Shown: positions 1 to 6,333 of the stretch, piece by piece
How positions within the stretch are numbered: position 1 is the stretch's first letter
Layout of the letters: each line of letters starts with the position of its first letter
NCBI GenBank assembly: GCA_009784085.1
Contig: WRCJ01000069.1
Location: 1 to 8,450 of the forward strand
Direction of reading: 5' to 3'
DNA length: 8,450 nucleotides
Origin: Oscillospiraceae bacterium
GTDB lineage: Bacteria; Bacillota; Clostridia; Oscillospirales; UBA929
Notes under the pieces: generated by a model
Databases searched by the model: none
Seen by the model: the letters and a program-made list of their open reading frames with translations, nothing else
Told to the model about the DNA's origin: nothing
Translations under genes and position numbers: made by a program

Positions 1-249
1 AGCGATGAACCAGTCTCTTAGCGGTTTTCGTGTATCCTCGAAAATAGTCCCAGCAATCACGGAAGTTTGATGACGACATTCTCTGCACGTAAACAGTAAT
101 TGGCTCTTAATCGCCCACGCCTGATCATGCCCACACTTTGGACAAATGAAGCCATTTCCCCACCGTATTTCGTATAGATAGTTCCGACAATCTTCTTCGT
201 TGCCAAAGCGAGCAACGAACTCGTTAAAAGTCATAGGATATTCTTTCAT
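1..249 (-). CDS. IS1595-family transposase, N-terminal part (runs off the window)
   Basis: This encodes the first 83 residues of a transposase; the catalytic DDE-type domain would lie to the left of base 1. The visible part is the IS1595 N-terminal zinc-ribbon region. It begins MKEYPMTFNEFVARFGNEED and has two cysteine pairs, CPKC (C36/C39) and CREC (C55/C58). These are followed by the family-typical stretch HQTSVIAGTIFEDTRKPL at about 60-77. The zinc ribbon is thought to help bind the element's ends. The frame is open across the whole visible part. The ATG at 247-249 lies just downstream of a promoter-like sequence with no clear Shine-Dalgarno in between, so translation may start at or near the mRNA 5' end. 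A second in-frame ATG (codon 6) is possible. Whether the full transposase is intact cannot be seen here. Confidence 0.88.
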   Translation of the reverse strand, partial: MKEYPMTFNEFVARFGNEEDCRNYLYEIRWGNGFICPKCGHDQAWAIKSQLLFTCRECRHQTSVIAGTIFEDTRKPLRDWFIA

Positions 250-255
250 GTTGTC

Positions 256-284
256 ATAGTATCAGATTTTATCGTGTTAGTCAA
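256..284 (-). promoter_or_regulatory. Promoter of the IS1595 transposase
   Basis: Reading the minus strand, TTGACT (279-284) and TACTAT (256-261) are separated by exactly 17 nt, a good sigma-A spacing. Transcription would start at about 248-250, that is, at the transposase ATG itself (247-249). This suggests a leaderless or nearly leaderless transcript, which would fit the low expression usual for transposases. The match is by eye only. Confidence 0.5.
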
Positions 285-300
285 GTGGAGGGGCAGGTAC

Positions 301-540
301 AAGAATATCAGTTTGTTGCTCATTGAAGTCTACGCCGATTACGCCTACATGTGTCAAACTTTCTCAGATTACCCGCTGGTCAGCGTCTGGGCTCGCGATG
401 CGGTAAGGGTAATGCATCTATCGGGTTTGATGCATGGAAAGCCTGGAAAGCTGTTCGATCCGAAAGCCGCGATAACGCGGGCCGAGGCAGCGGTATTGAT
501 CGCACGGTTTTTTCCCACATTAGATTTTGCGTACCAGTGA
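301..540 (+). pseudogene. C-terminal remnant of an SLH-domain protein, truncated by the IS
   Basis: An open frame ending at TGA 538-540 encodes one complete S-layer homology module at 358-513. It shows the family pattern: TFSDYP, then VWARDAVRVMHLSGLMHGKP, then LFDPKAAITRAEAAVLIARFF, including the hallmark ITRAE motif. SLH modules bind secondary cell-wall polysaccharide and anchor exported proteins to Gram-positive walls, usually as three tandem copies at one end of the protein. Here there is one module, no signal peptide and no convincing start or ribosome binding site. The frame simply continues leftward into IS sequence until a stop upstream of 274. The region before the module (about 301-357) does not resemble an SLH module, so the remnant may already have decayed. 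The simplest reading is the 3' end of a disrupted S-layer or surface protein gene. The rest would be left of the IS, outside the window. Confidence 0.7.
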
Positions 541-599
541 TAACTTTTCCCCATGAGATTCTCCGCTCTCTGAATCGCTATCCGCTATTCACTTACGCA

Positions 600-1655
600 T
601 CATTCACCGAATGCGTATGGTGGGCGCAGGATGCCGCAATCGGTGATGATCGCCGTGATGAGGCTGTGGTCGGTCACGTCGAAGGCGGGGTTGAGCACAT
701 GGATCCCCGTCGGCGCCATGGGCCGGGCATACCACATATCGGTCACTTCCCCGGCGGGCCGCTGTTCGATGGGGATGCCCGCGCCGGTTGGCGTGTGCGG
801 GTCGATGCTGGAGGTGGGTGCGCACACGTAGAAGGGGATGCGGTAATAGCTGGCTAGGATCGCGACGCCCGACGTGCCTATCTTGTTGCAGGCGTCGCCG
901 TTGGCCGCCAATCGGTCGCATCCCGCCAACACCGCCTGGACAAGCCCGTTTTTCATGACATACGATACCATATTGTCGCAGATCAGCGTGGTGTCCACGC
1001 CGGCTTGTTTGAGTTCGAAGGCAGTTAGGCGCGCCCCCTGGAGCAGGGGGCGCGTCTCACAGGCGTACACGCGGAAGCGCATCCCCCGCTCCAGGCCCAG
1101 ATAGATGGGCGCCAACGCCGTGCCGTACCGGACGGCGGCCAGCTGCCCCGCGTTGCAGACGGTCAGGAGGCCGTCTTTGTCCCGCAACAACGACAAGCCG
1201 AACTCCCCGATGCGCCGGCAAGCTTGGATGTCCTCGTCCCGGATGGCTTCGGTTTGGGCGCGAAGCAACGCGATGATCTCGGGGATCGGCTTGTCCCGAT
1301 GGCGCAAGGCGACCTCTTCCATGCGATCCAATGCCCAAAACAGGTTGACGGCGGTGGGGCGGGCCGAGGCCAAGTATGCCTTGGCGGATGCGAATTCCCG
1401 ATAGAAGCCGTCGAACGTGTCGGCCCGTATGGCGCGGGCCGCCAGGTACAGTCCGATGGCCGCCGCCACGCCGATGGCGGGCGCGCCGCGCACCCGGAGT
1501 TGCCGGATGGCTTCCCATACCTCGCGCTGGCTGGTCAGCGCGAGGATTACGGTTTCATGGGGCAGCCTGGTCTGATCGACCAGCAGCAGCGCGTTGTTGT
1601 CGTCGTCCAGCGCGACGGTATCAAAATTGTTTACATTATCAATTGTTTCAGCCAT
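600..1655 (-). CDS. mtnA: S-methyl-5-thioribose-1-phosphate isomerase
   Basis: This enzyme converts 5-methylthioribose-1-phosphate to 5-methylthioribulose-1-phosphate in the cytoplasmic methionine salvage pathway. The predicted 351 residues are about the length of B. subtilis MtnA. Visible family motifs are RVRGAPAIG (54-62), TVCNAG with the expected catalytic cysteine C167, GCDRLAANGDACNKIGTSG with the expected catalytic aspartate D247, IPFYVCAPTSSID (about 273-285), and NPAFDVTDHSLITAIITDCG near the C-terminus. The related eIF2B-like proteins share the fold, but the cysteine and aspartate motifs favour MtnA. I chose the ATG at 1653-1655 because GGAGAG precedes it by 5 nt; a GTG at 1671-1673 would add six residues without a better site. 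Its ribosome binding site begins right after the stop of the beta-propeller gene, so the two are likely co-transcribed and perhaps translationally coupled. No other methionine-salvage gene (kinase, dehydratase, aldolase) is in the window. Confidence 0.95.
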   Translation of the reverse strand: MAETIDNVNNFDTVALDDDNNALLLVDQTRLPHETVILALTSQREVWEAIRQLRVRGAPAIGVAAAIGLYLAARAIRADTFDGFYREFASAKAYLASARPTAVNLFWALDRMEEVALRHRDKPIPEIIALLRAQTEAIRDEDIQACRRIGEFGLSLLRDKDGLLTVCNAGQLAAVRYGTALAPIYLGLERGMRFRVYACETRPLLQGARLTAFELKQAGVDTTLICDNMVSYVMKNGLVQAVLAGCDRLAANGDACNKIGTSGVAILASYYRIPFYVCAPTSSIDPHTPTGAGIPIEQRPAGEVTDMWYARPMAPTGIHVLNPAFDVTDHSLITAIITDCGILRPPYAFGE

Positions 1656-1669
1656 GGCCACTCTCCGTA

Positions 1670-3787
1670 TCACTCCATTAACATATCGTCATCGTATTGA
1701 CCCGGATCAACTGGAGCGTTTTTTATTTGTGGCTGGGGCAGGGAAAGCCTGTTCAATTCGGCAAAACTGCTGTAGCTATAGGCGGTCACGTCACTTGCAT
1801 TGTAGCACAGGTAAAGGGTATCCCCGATATAGCATAGGCGGCTGCCCCAACTGCCCGAACCCCATTGGTTATCCTTCAGTTCGGCGCGGACTACCAGCGA
1901 GCGTCCCTCCACGCCCACGACCATGCCGCCGCCCCATGATTTGCTGGAGGAATCCCAGTCGTACGATTCAAACGGGAAGCCGAACAGGCCGCGCTTGGCA
2001 TCCACCATCATGGCCCGGGGATTGTCTGTCGCCTCCGAGTAGCTGCTTTGGCCCAGCAACAGGACATCTATCTCCAAGGGGTTTTCCGGGTCGCTGACAT
2101 CAAACAGCGAGATCTTCATACCAGCATCCGTTACACCCACTACTTCCTCTGTGCCGTCATCGTGGCGCATGAAGATCTCCGCCGTGTGGCGGCCAAAGCC
2201 CACCATCAAGTCCTCGCCCACCGGGTGCATGTACTGGGAAAAGCCCGGGATTTTCAGCTCGCCGGTCACCCGGGGGTTTTTCGGGTCGCTCAAGTCCAGC
2301 GAGAACAGCGGATCGACCTGCCGGAAGGTGACCACGTAACCGCGATCCCCCATGAAACGCGCCGACTTGACGCTTTCGCCGGGCGCCAGCGGCGGCGTCC
2401 GCCCGGTCTGGTTCATCGCGCTGTCGAACACGGTCACGTAGTTGCCGCTTTCCCAGTCGGTGGTGGCAATGCGGAAGTAGCCGTTGTATTCGTCCATGCT
2501 GTACTGGTTGAGCGGGAATCCCGTTACGCGCCCGTCGGCCTCGTACTGGATGCTCGTCCCCTCCACCGAGAAGCGGTAGAGCGCGGTCTTATATTGGCCG
2601 TCTTCGCCCCATTCGGGCTTGGCGATGTAGATCGAGCCGCCGCTCATGTAGAAATACTCCCCCGCGCCCAGAAAACTTTGCACGTCGCAGGGTTCCTTTT
2701 TGCTGATGTCAAAGGCGCCGAGCAACAGGTAACTGGCTTCCAGCTTGCCGGGGAAATAGCAGATGTCCTTGCTCTCAATATAGGTGGCTTCTTCGGCGGC
2801 CGCCGTGTCGCGGCACAGGGGCAGCAGATCGTTTTCGTTCCCTTCGAGCTGTTCAAAGGCTGTCGAGTAGATGTGCTTGGTGGCGGAGAAGTACAGGATG
2901 CCGCCGGCCAGCCTGGTCTCCAGGGGGCTGCCCTCCAGCTCGAACAAACGGAACCTGCTCGGGTCAGTCCTGTCGCTGATATCGTAGACATCGTAGCCCG
3001 TGAAGGTCTTCCCAGGCTGCCAGTAGTTGTACCTGTAGTCCGGCGTATCATCGCCGTCCGTGTCGATGGGCGGGAGCGGCGGCGGGGCCTCCCAGCGGCT
3101 GGTCACCAGCACGAGCCGGTCGCCCACCACGTACATCTCCCTGATGCTGGCGTCGTCGCTGTCGCTCGGGCGGATGACCGACGCCACCGACATCGACGCG
3201 CCGTCGGCCTTGACAATGGACACCTGCGTGCCCTGGGCGATGTAAAGGTACTGCCCGTCGGTCTTGACGATATCGCCCTCGGCTATGCCTTCCACCTGGG
3301 CGTTTGTCTCGGAATGCTCGCCGCCGCCCCCGACCTCGCTAGCCGGCGGCATCGGGGATGCCATGGGTGCCCCGGCTACGTCGGCTGCCTCGGCCTCGTC
3401 GTCCACGGCTTCATTGCGCCTGCGCACGCCGCCAGGATCACCGGCAGGATCGGCGCCGCTGTTCTTCATATTTCCGCCCATATCTTGCACCATGGCATCG
3501 GCTTCCAGATACAGCACGCCCATTTGGTTGAGCAAGCGCAACAGTTCGGTCATGTCGCCCACCCGGGGCAGGGACGGCTTGGGTTCGGTTTGGATTTCAG
3601 CGGTTTTTGGCGGTTTCTGCACCTCCCAATACCCAATGGTCTCCCCGGTCGACAAGGTCACGGCACTGTGGCGGGAAACCGTGTATCCGGATATGGCGCC
3701 TGTCTGCGAGAATATGAGCCCCCCGGCAAGCGCGGCAACAATCACCAAGGCTGAAACGCGAATGGCCCGCTTTACTCTCTGATCCAT
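1670..3787 (-). CDS. Membrane-anchored or secreted beta-propeller protein (Beta_propel / COG4880 type)
   Basis: This is a 705-residue exported protein of the 'secreted protein with C-terminal beta-propeller domain' family; its molecular role is unknown. Basic residues (RVKR) precede a hydrophobic segment at about 11-29, giving an N-terminal anchor or uncleaved signal. Next come a predicted helical region (about 77-102), a low-complexity Ala/Asp/Glu/Pro/Met linker (about 108-160), and the family signature TNAQVEGIAEGDIVKTDG (161-178). Propeller blades follow with motifs such as VDPLFSLDLSDPKNPRVTGE (491-510) and KISLFDVSDPENPLEIDV (558-575). An insert at about 233-262 carries DTDGDDTPD (242-250), which looks like a calcium-binding loop. 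The start is well fixed: AGGAGGG sits 8 nt upstream of ATG 3785-3787. The gene lies 109 nt after fapA and 14 nt before mtnA. It most likely acts outside the membrane; no catalytic motif is visible. Confidence 0.88.
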   Translation of the reverse strand: MDQRVKRAIRVSALVIVAALAGGLIFSQTGAISGYTVSRHSAVTLSTGETIGYWEVQKPPKTAEIQTEPKPSLPRVGDMTELLRLLNQMGVLYLEADAMVQDMGGNMKNSGADPAGDPGGVRRRNEAVDDEAEAADVAGAPMASPMPPASEVGGGGEHSETNAQVEGIAEGDIVKTDGQYLYIAQGTQVSIVKADGASMSVASVIRPSDSDDASIREMYVVGDRLVLVTSRWEAPPPLPPIDTDGDDTPDYRYNYWQPGKTFTGYDVYDISDRTDPSRFRLFELEGSPLETRLAGGILYFSATKHIYSTAFEQLEGNENDLLPLCRDTAAAEEATYIESKDICYFPGKLEASYLLLGAFDISKKEPCDVQSFLGAGEYFYMSGGSIYIAKPEWGEDGQYKTALYRFSVEGTSIQYEADGRVTGFPLNQYSMDEYNGYFRIATTDWESGNYVTVFDSAMNQTGRTPPLAPGESVKSARFMGDRGYVVTFRQVDPLFSLDLSDPKNPRVTGELKIPGFSQYMHPVGEDLMVGFGRHTAEIFMRHDDGTEEVVGVTDAGMKISLFDVSDPENPLEIDVLLLGQSSYSEATDNPRAMMVDAKRGLFGFPFESYDWDSSSKSWGGGMVVGVEGRSLVVRAELKDNQWGSGSWGSRLCYIGDTLYLCYNASDVTAYSYSSFAELNRLSLPQPQIKNAPVDPGQYDDDMLME

Positions 3788-3811
3788 CTTTTTAGCCCTC
3801 CTGTTTGCATG

Positions 3812-3842
3812 TTAATAGGTTGATTGGTTGATAGGTTGTCAA
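3812..3842 (-). promoter_or_regulatory. Possible promoter of the beta-propeller and mtnA genes
   Basis: On the minus strand a perfect TTGACA (3837-3842) is followed after 19 nt by TATTAA (3812-3817). CTATTA, one base closer, gives an 18-nt spacer. The spacing is longer than the 17-nt optimum, so strength is uncertain. The spacer consists almost entirely of three 8-bp tandem repeats. It lies 25 nt upstream of the beta-propeller ATG and contains no other obvious signal. Confidence 0.33.
3815..3838. repeat. Three 8-bp tandem repeats
   Basis: Plus-strand units are ATAGGTTG (3815-3822), ATTGGTTG (3823-3830) and ATAGGTTG (3831-3838). The first and third are identical and the middle one differs at two bases. 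They occupy the spacer of the candidate promoter upstream of the beta-propeller gene. They could be a repeated binding site or simple slippage. Confidence 0.75.
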
Positions 3843-3896
3843 GTCATATCCCTTTTGACGGACAGGAGGGGAAAAAGTTCCGTGATTTTATAAAAA

Positions 3897-5318
3897 TTAT
3901 CGCGCTGGCGCCGAGACGATGCCCTCATCGCTGCGTTTGAACATGGTAAAGGTGCATTCGGATTGGATCAGGAGCTGATGGGTCCCGATGATGATGCGCA
4001 CCCCCGGATACGCCTTCCCCAGCACCTTGACGACGCCCTGGCCGGTTTTGGCGATCTCTTCTTGCGCGGCGGCAAGCTCCGCCTGCAAGGCCGCCTGTTC
4101 GGACTTCATCTGGTGGTAGCTATTCGCGACCTTTTCCAACGTTTCGGCGTTGTCCTCGGTCAGGCGCCCGGTGGCCTTGCGCTGGATAAGCGTCTTCAGG
4201 GAAACCTCCAAGGATCGAATTGTTTTTTCCATGGAGGCCAGCTTTTTGGGGATTTCTTGGGCGCGCTTGACAAGCGACGCGTCGTTGCCCACCTCTACGA
4301 TGGTGCCCGCCGACGTATTGGCGTTGCCCAGCGTGTTGACGGTCACGCAGGATCGCGCCGCAACGCGCCCGCCCACGATCAAGCCCTTCCCGGTCACGTT
4401 GATCGATCCGCTGCACAGCACGGTGGCGTTCAGGATGTAAGTGGCTTCCAAGTCCTCCCCCACTGTGATCCGCCCGCCCTGGATAAAACGGCAGGACATT
4501 TTGGAACCGGAAATCAGCTCCCCTGTCCGGCCTCCGTTGAAACCGCCCCGTACCATCAGGATGCCGCCCGCCGAGACGCTGGCCTGATCCACGGTGCCGT
4601 AGATGTCCACATTGCCGCCGGCCTCGATTGAGAATCCCGCCAGCACGTTCCCGGTCACCACCACATGGCCCGAAAAACGGATATTCCCGGTGGCGTGGGA
4701 CACGTCCCCGTCGACCGTAAAGACATCCAGGACGATGAGTTTTTTGCCTGCCAAGGTGACCTGGCCGTCGATCGAGGACAACAACCGTAGCTTGTCCTCA
4801 GACAAGGCGGTGTTTTTCCCGGGCACCAAGGCAACGTCCTTGCCCGGTTTGGCCGCCAGTGCCACCCCAAAGACATCGATGCCCGGTTTCCCTTTGGTGG
4901 ACGGGGTTTTTTCGCACAGCACATCGCCCCTGGACACCTTCTCCATGATGTTGAGATCCTTGAAATCCACGCTACCGTCCGGCCTCATCTTGGGCGACAG
5001 ATCCCGTTCCAGGTTGACATGGTAAACGAGGGCCGCGTCTGTCCCCGCCACGCCCCGTTGCCCTTCCGCGACAACGACAGGTCGATTGTATATCGGATTG
5101 TCGGCCAGCTCCGCCAGTTTGCCGGCCTTCACGCCGAACACCACGCCGCCTCGGGCGAGGGCCTCGGAAAGCTGGGCATGGGTCAGATCCGCCCCTTGGT
5201 TCCCCGGCGGCCGAATCACCAGCCTGGCTTCCATTTTATCGGCGGCAATATGCAATTCCGCCAAAGCGTCCACGGTCGGCGCCTCTTTGCGCCCGCTCAT
5301 TTCTTGATACACATGCAT
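3897..5318 (-). CDS. fapA: FapA-like protein (DUF342, flagellar assembly protein A family)
   Basis: This is a 473-residue protein of the DUF342/FapA family. Relatives include Vibrio FapA, linked to flagellar assembly and polar targeting, and many uncharacterised Bacillota proteins. Its role here is inferred only from the family. The N-terminal FapA domain (about 20-165) includes DKMEARLVI and the GKPGIDVFG segment (about 143-152). A glycine-rich repetitive part (about 190-330) fits the DUF342 right-handed beta-helix, for example GDVSHATGNIRFSGHVVVTG, GGNVDIYGTVD and GSINVTGKGLIVGG. A charged helical stretch at about 347-427 is a likely coiled coil, followed by a short beta-rich tail. I prefer ATG 5316-5318, with AAGGGTGA ending 5 nt upstream. 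A TTG at 5349-5351 would add 11 residues without a ribosome binding site. No flagellar or chemotaxis gene is nearby. It is divergent from the NYN gene. Confidence 0.85.
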   Translation of the reverse strand: MHVYQEMSGRKEAPTVDALAELHIAADKMEARLVIRPPGNQGADLTHAQLSEALARGGVVFGVKAGKLAELADNPIYNRPVVVAEGQRGVAGTDAALVYHVNLERDLSPKMRPDGSVDFKDLNIMEKVSRGDVLCEKTPSTKGKPGIDVFGVALAAKPGKDVALVPGKNTALSEDKLRLLSSIDGQVTLAGKKLIVLDVFTVDGDVSHATGNIRFSGHVVVTGNVLAGFSIEAGGNVDIYGTVDQASVSAGGILMVRGGFNGGRTGELISGSKMSCRFIQGGRITVGEDLEATYILNATVLCSGSINVTGKGLIVGGRVAARSCVTVNTLGNANTSAGTIVEVGNDASLVKRAQEIPKKLASMEKTIRSLEVSLKTLIQRKATGRLTEDNAETLEKVANSYHQMKSEQAALQAELAAAQEEIAKTGQGVVKVLGKAYPGVRIIIGTHQLLIQSECTFTMFKRSDEGIVSAPAR

Positions 5319-5498
5319 GGCCGTCACCCTTCCTGATTGCACAAAATACAACCTTATTATCGAAAGATTTCGTCGATGTGGAGAGTGTTTGTCACATTTT
5401 TATGAATATTTTTTGAATATATGTAATTACTATCAAACAATCTTTTCAACCATTGACAAGGGGTGTATAATATAGCTAGGAAAACAAGGGGGTTACCC
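5319..5498. promoter_or_regulatory. AT-rich divergent intergenic region between the fapA and NYN genes
   Basis: This 180-nt gap separates two divergently transcribed genes and must hold the promoters of both. The centre (about 5395-5450) is strongly AT-rich compared with the genes. It contains two GAATAT copies flanking a T-run (5404-5419). The rightward promoter is annotated separately. For the leftward (fapA) direction I found no confident -35/-10 pair. A CGATAA sequence (minus strand, near 5355-5362) resembles part of a SigD -10 box, but no matching -35 sits at the right distance. No riboswitch or terminator is evident. Confidence 0.5.
5443..5471 (+). promoter_or_regulatory. Promoter of the NYN / phosphoesterase / dehydrogenase genes
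   Basis: A perfect TATAAT (5466-5471) has TTTTCA (5443-5448; four of six bases match TTGACA) exactly 17 nt upstream. Transcription would begin near 5478, about 20 nt before the ATG at 5499, leaving the ribosome binding site AAGGGGG intact. A perfect TTGACA at 5453-5458 lies only 7 nt from TATAAT, too close to work with it. The -10 box is convincing and the -35 is moderate. Confidence 0.5.
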
Positions 5499-6305
5499 AT
5501 GCGACAATATGACGATATCCGGTTGGCCGTGCTTATCGATGCCGACAACGCGCCCCGGCGCACCTTGAAGGAAGTGATGGAGGAGATCGCCGTCTATGGC
5601 ACGCCGACCATCAAACGCATCTATGGCGACTGGACCAATCCGCGCTTGGAGGGGTGGAAGAAGGCGTTGCTCGAAAACGCCATCACGCCCATCCAGCAAT
5701 ACGGCTACACGGTGGGCAAGAATGCCACCGACTCGGCGATGATCATCGACGCGATGGACATCTTGTATTCGGGGAAAGTGGAAGGGTTCTGCCTCATTTC
5801 TTCGGATTCCGACTTTACGCGCCTGGCTACCCGGTTGCGCGAGGCCGGCATGAAGGTGATCGGGATGGGGGAAAAGAAGACGCCCAACCCCTTCATCGTC
5901 GCCTGCGATAAATTCATCTATATTGAGATCCTCAGCGGGCAGAAGAAAAAGCCATCTCCCAAGCCCGCGCCGGCGCCCGCCGGGGAGCCGGACGAAAAGA
6001 AGAAGGCCACCGCCGCCGCCGCCCCGGTCAAGCACCCCAAACCCGAGCCGGCCACCGTCGTGCCGGAGGAGATCATCGATCTCATCGCCATGACCATTGA
6101 CGACGTGGCCGACGACGACGGGTGGGCCTACTTGGGCGAGGTGGGCAGCCTGTTGAGCAAGAAACAACCGGACTTTGACAGCCGCAACTACGGATTCAAG
6201 AAGCTGACGCTCCTGATAGGCGTCATCGACTGCTTCGAGGTGGATTTCCGCCAGAATGTGCAGGCCAACAACGGCAAACTCATCTATATACGCAACCGCA
6301 GATGA
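5499..6305 (+). CDS. NYN-domain (LabA/DUF88) putative RNase with C-terminal OST-HTH/LOTUS domain
   Basis: This is a 268-residue predicted cytoplasmic protein. The N-terminal NYN domain (PIN-like nuclease fold, about 8-146) shows the family's acidic residues: D14 and D16 in VLIDADNAP, D78 in NATDSAMIIDAMD, and D103/D105 in LISSDSDFTRLATRLREAG. The conserved GMGEKKTPNPFIVACDKF follows at about 122-139. A Lys/Pro/Ala-rich linker (about 147-187) leads to an OST-HTH/LOTUS domain (about 188-266) with GWAYLGEVGSLLSKKQPDFD and RNYGFKKLTLLI. NYN domains are predicted metal-dependent RNases, and OST-HTH domains bind RNA. The pairing is known in bacteria, but the substrate is unknown here. ATG 5499 is chosen because AAGGGGG lies 6 nt upstream; an in-frame GTG at 5463 overlaps the -10 box and is unlikely. 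The next gene begins 28 nt downstream, so co-transcription is likely. Confidence 0.92.
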   Translation: MRQYDDIRLAVLIDADNAPRRTLKEVMEEIAVYGTPTIKRIYGDWTNPRLEGWKKALLENAITPIQQYGYTVGKNATDSAMIIDAMDILYSGKVEGFCLISSDSDFTRLATRLREAGMKVIGMGEKKTPNPFIVACDKFIYIEILSGQKKKPSPKPAPAPAGEPDEKKKATAAAAPVKHPKPEPATVVPEEIIDLIAMTIDDVADDDGWAYLGEVGSLLSKKQPDFDSRNYGFKKLTLLIGVIDCFEVDFRQNVQANNGKLIYIRNRR

Positions 6306-6333
6306 AGAATTATTATAATGGAGAAGGAATGCC

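Larger units (their letters stand above)
1..300 (-). mobile_element. IS1595-family insertion sequence, right-end part
   Basis: This is the 5' end of an IS1595-type element. It is identified from the transposase N-terminus encoded at 1-249 on the minus strand and from the change to a lower-GC sequence compared with the genes to the right. The element's outer end should lie between the transposase promoter (-35 at 279-284) and the SLH reading frame that becomes recognisable after about 300. The exact terminal inverted repeat cannot be set because the other end is outside the window. Position 300 is therefore approximate. The IS appears to have landed in, or next to, an SLH-domain gene, because only the C-terminal part of that gene is left on the right-hand side. 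Confidence 0.7.

Noticed and set aside
541..599. Possible bidirectional terminator between the SLH remnant and mtnA
   Set aside because: Only short GAAT/ATTC pairing with mismatched interior was found, and no T-run in either direction.
2048..3754. A 568-codon open frame on the plus strand, antisense to the beta-propeller gene
   Set aside because: It is a GC-rich shadow frame: His/Val/Arg/Ala-rich with no recognisable domain and no ribosome binding site. The minus-strand gene has clear family motifs.
5453..5471. TTGACA and TATAAT pair upstream of the NYN gene
   Set aside because: The two perfect boxes are only 7 nt apart, which cannot form one sigma-A promoter. TTTTCA at 17 nt is the better -35.
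6314..6319. TATAAT between the NYN and phosphoesterase genes
   Set aside because: It lies 14 nt before the ATG, so transcription would start inside or after the ribosome binding site. No -35 was seen; more likely chance in an AT-rich gap.
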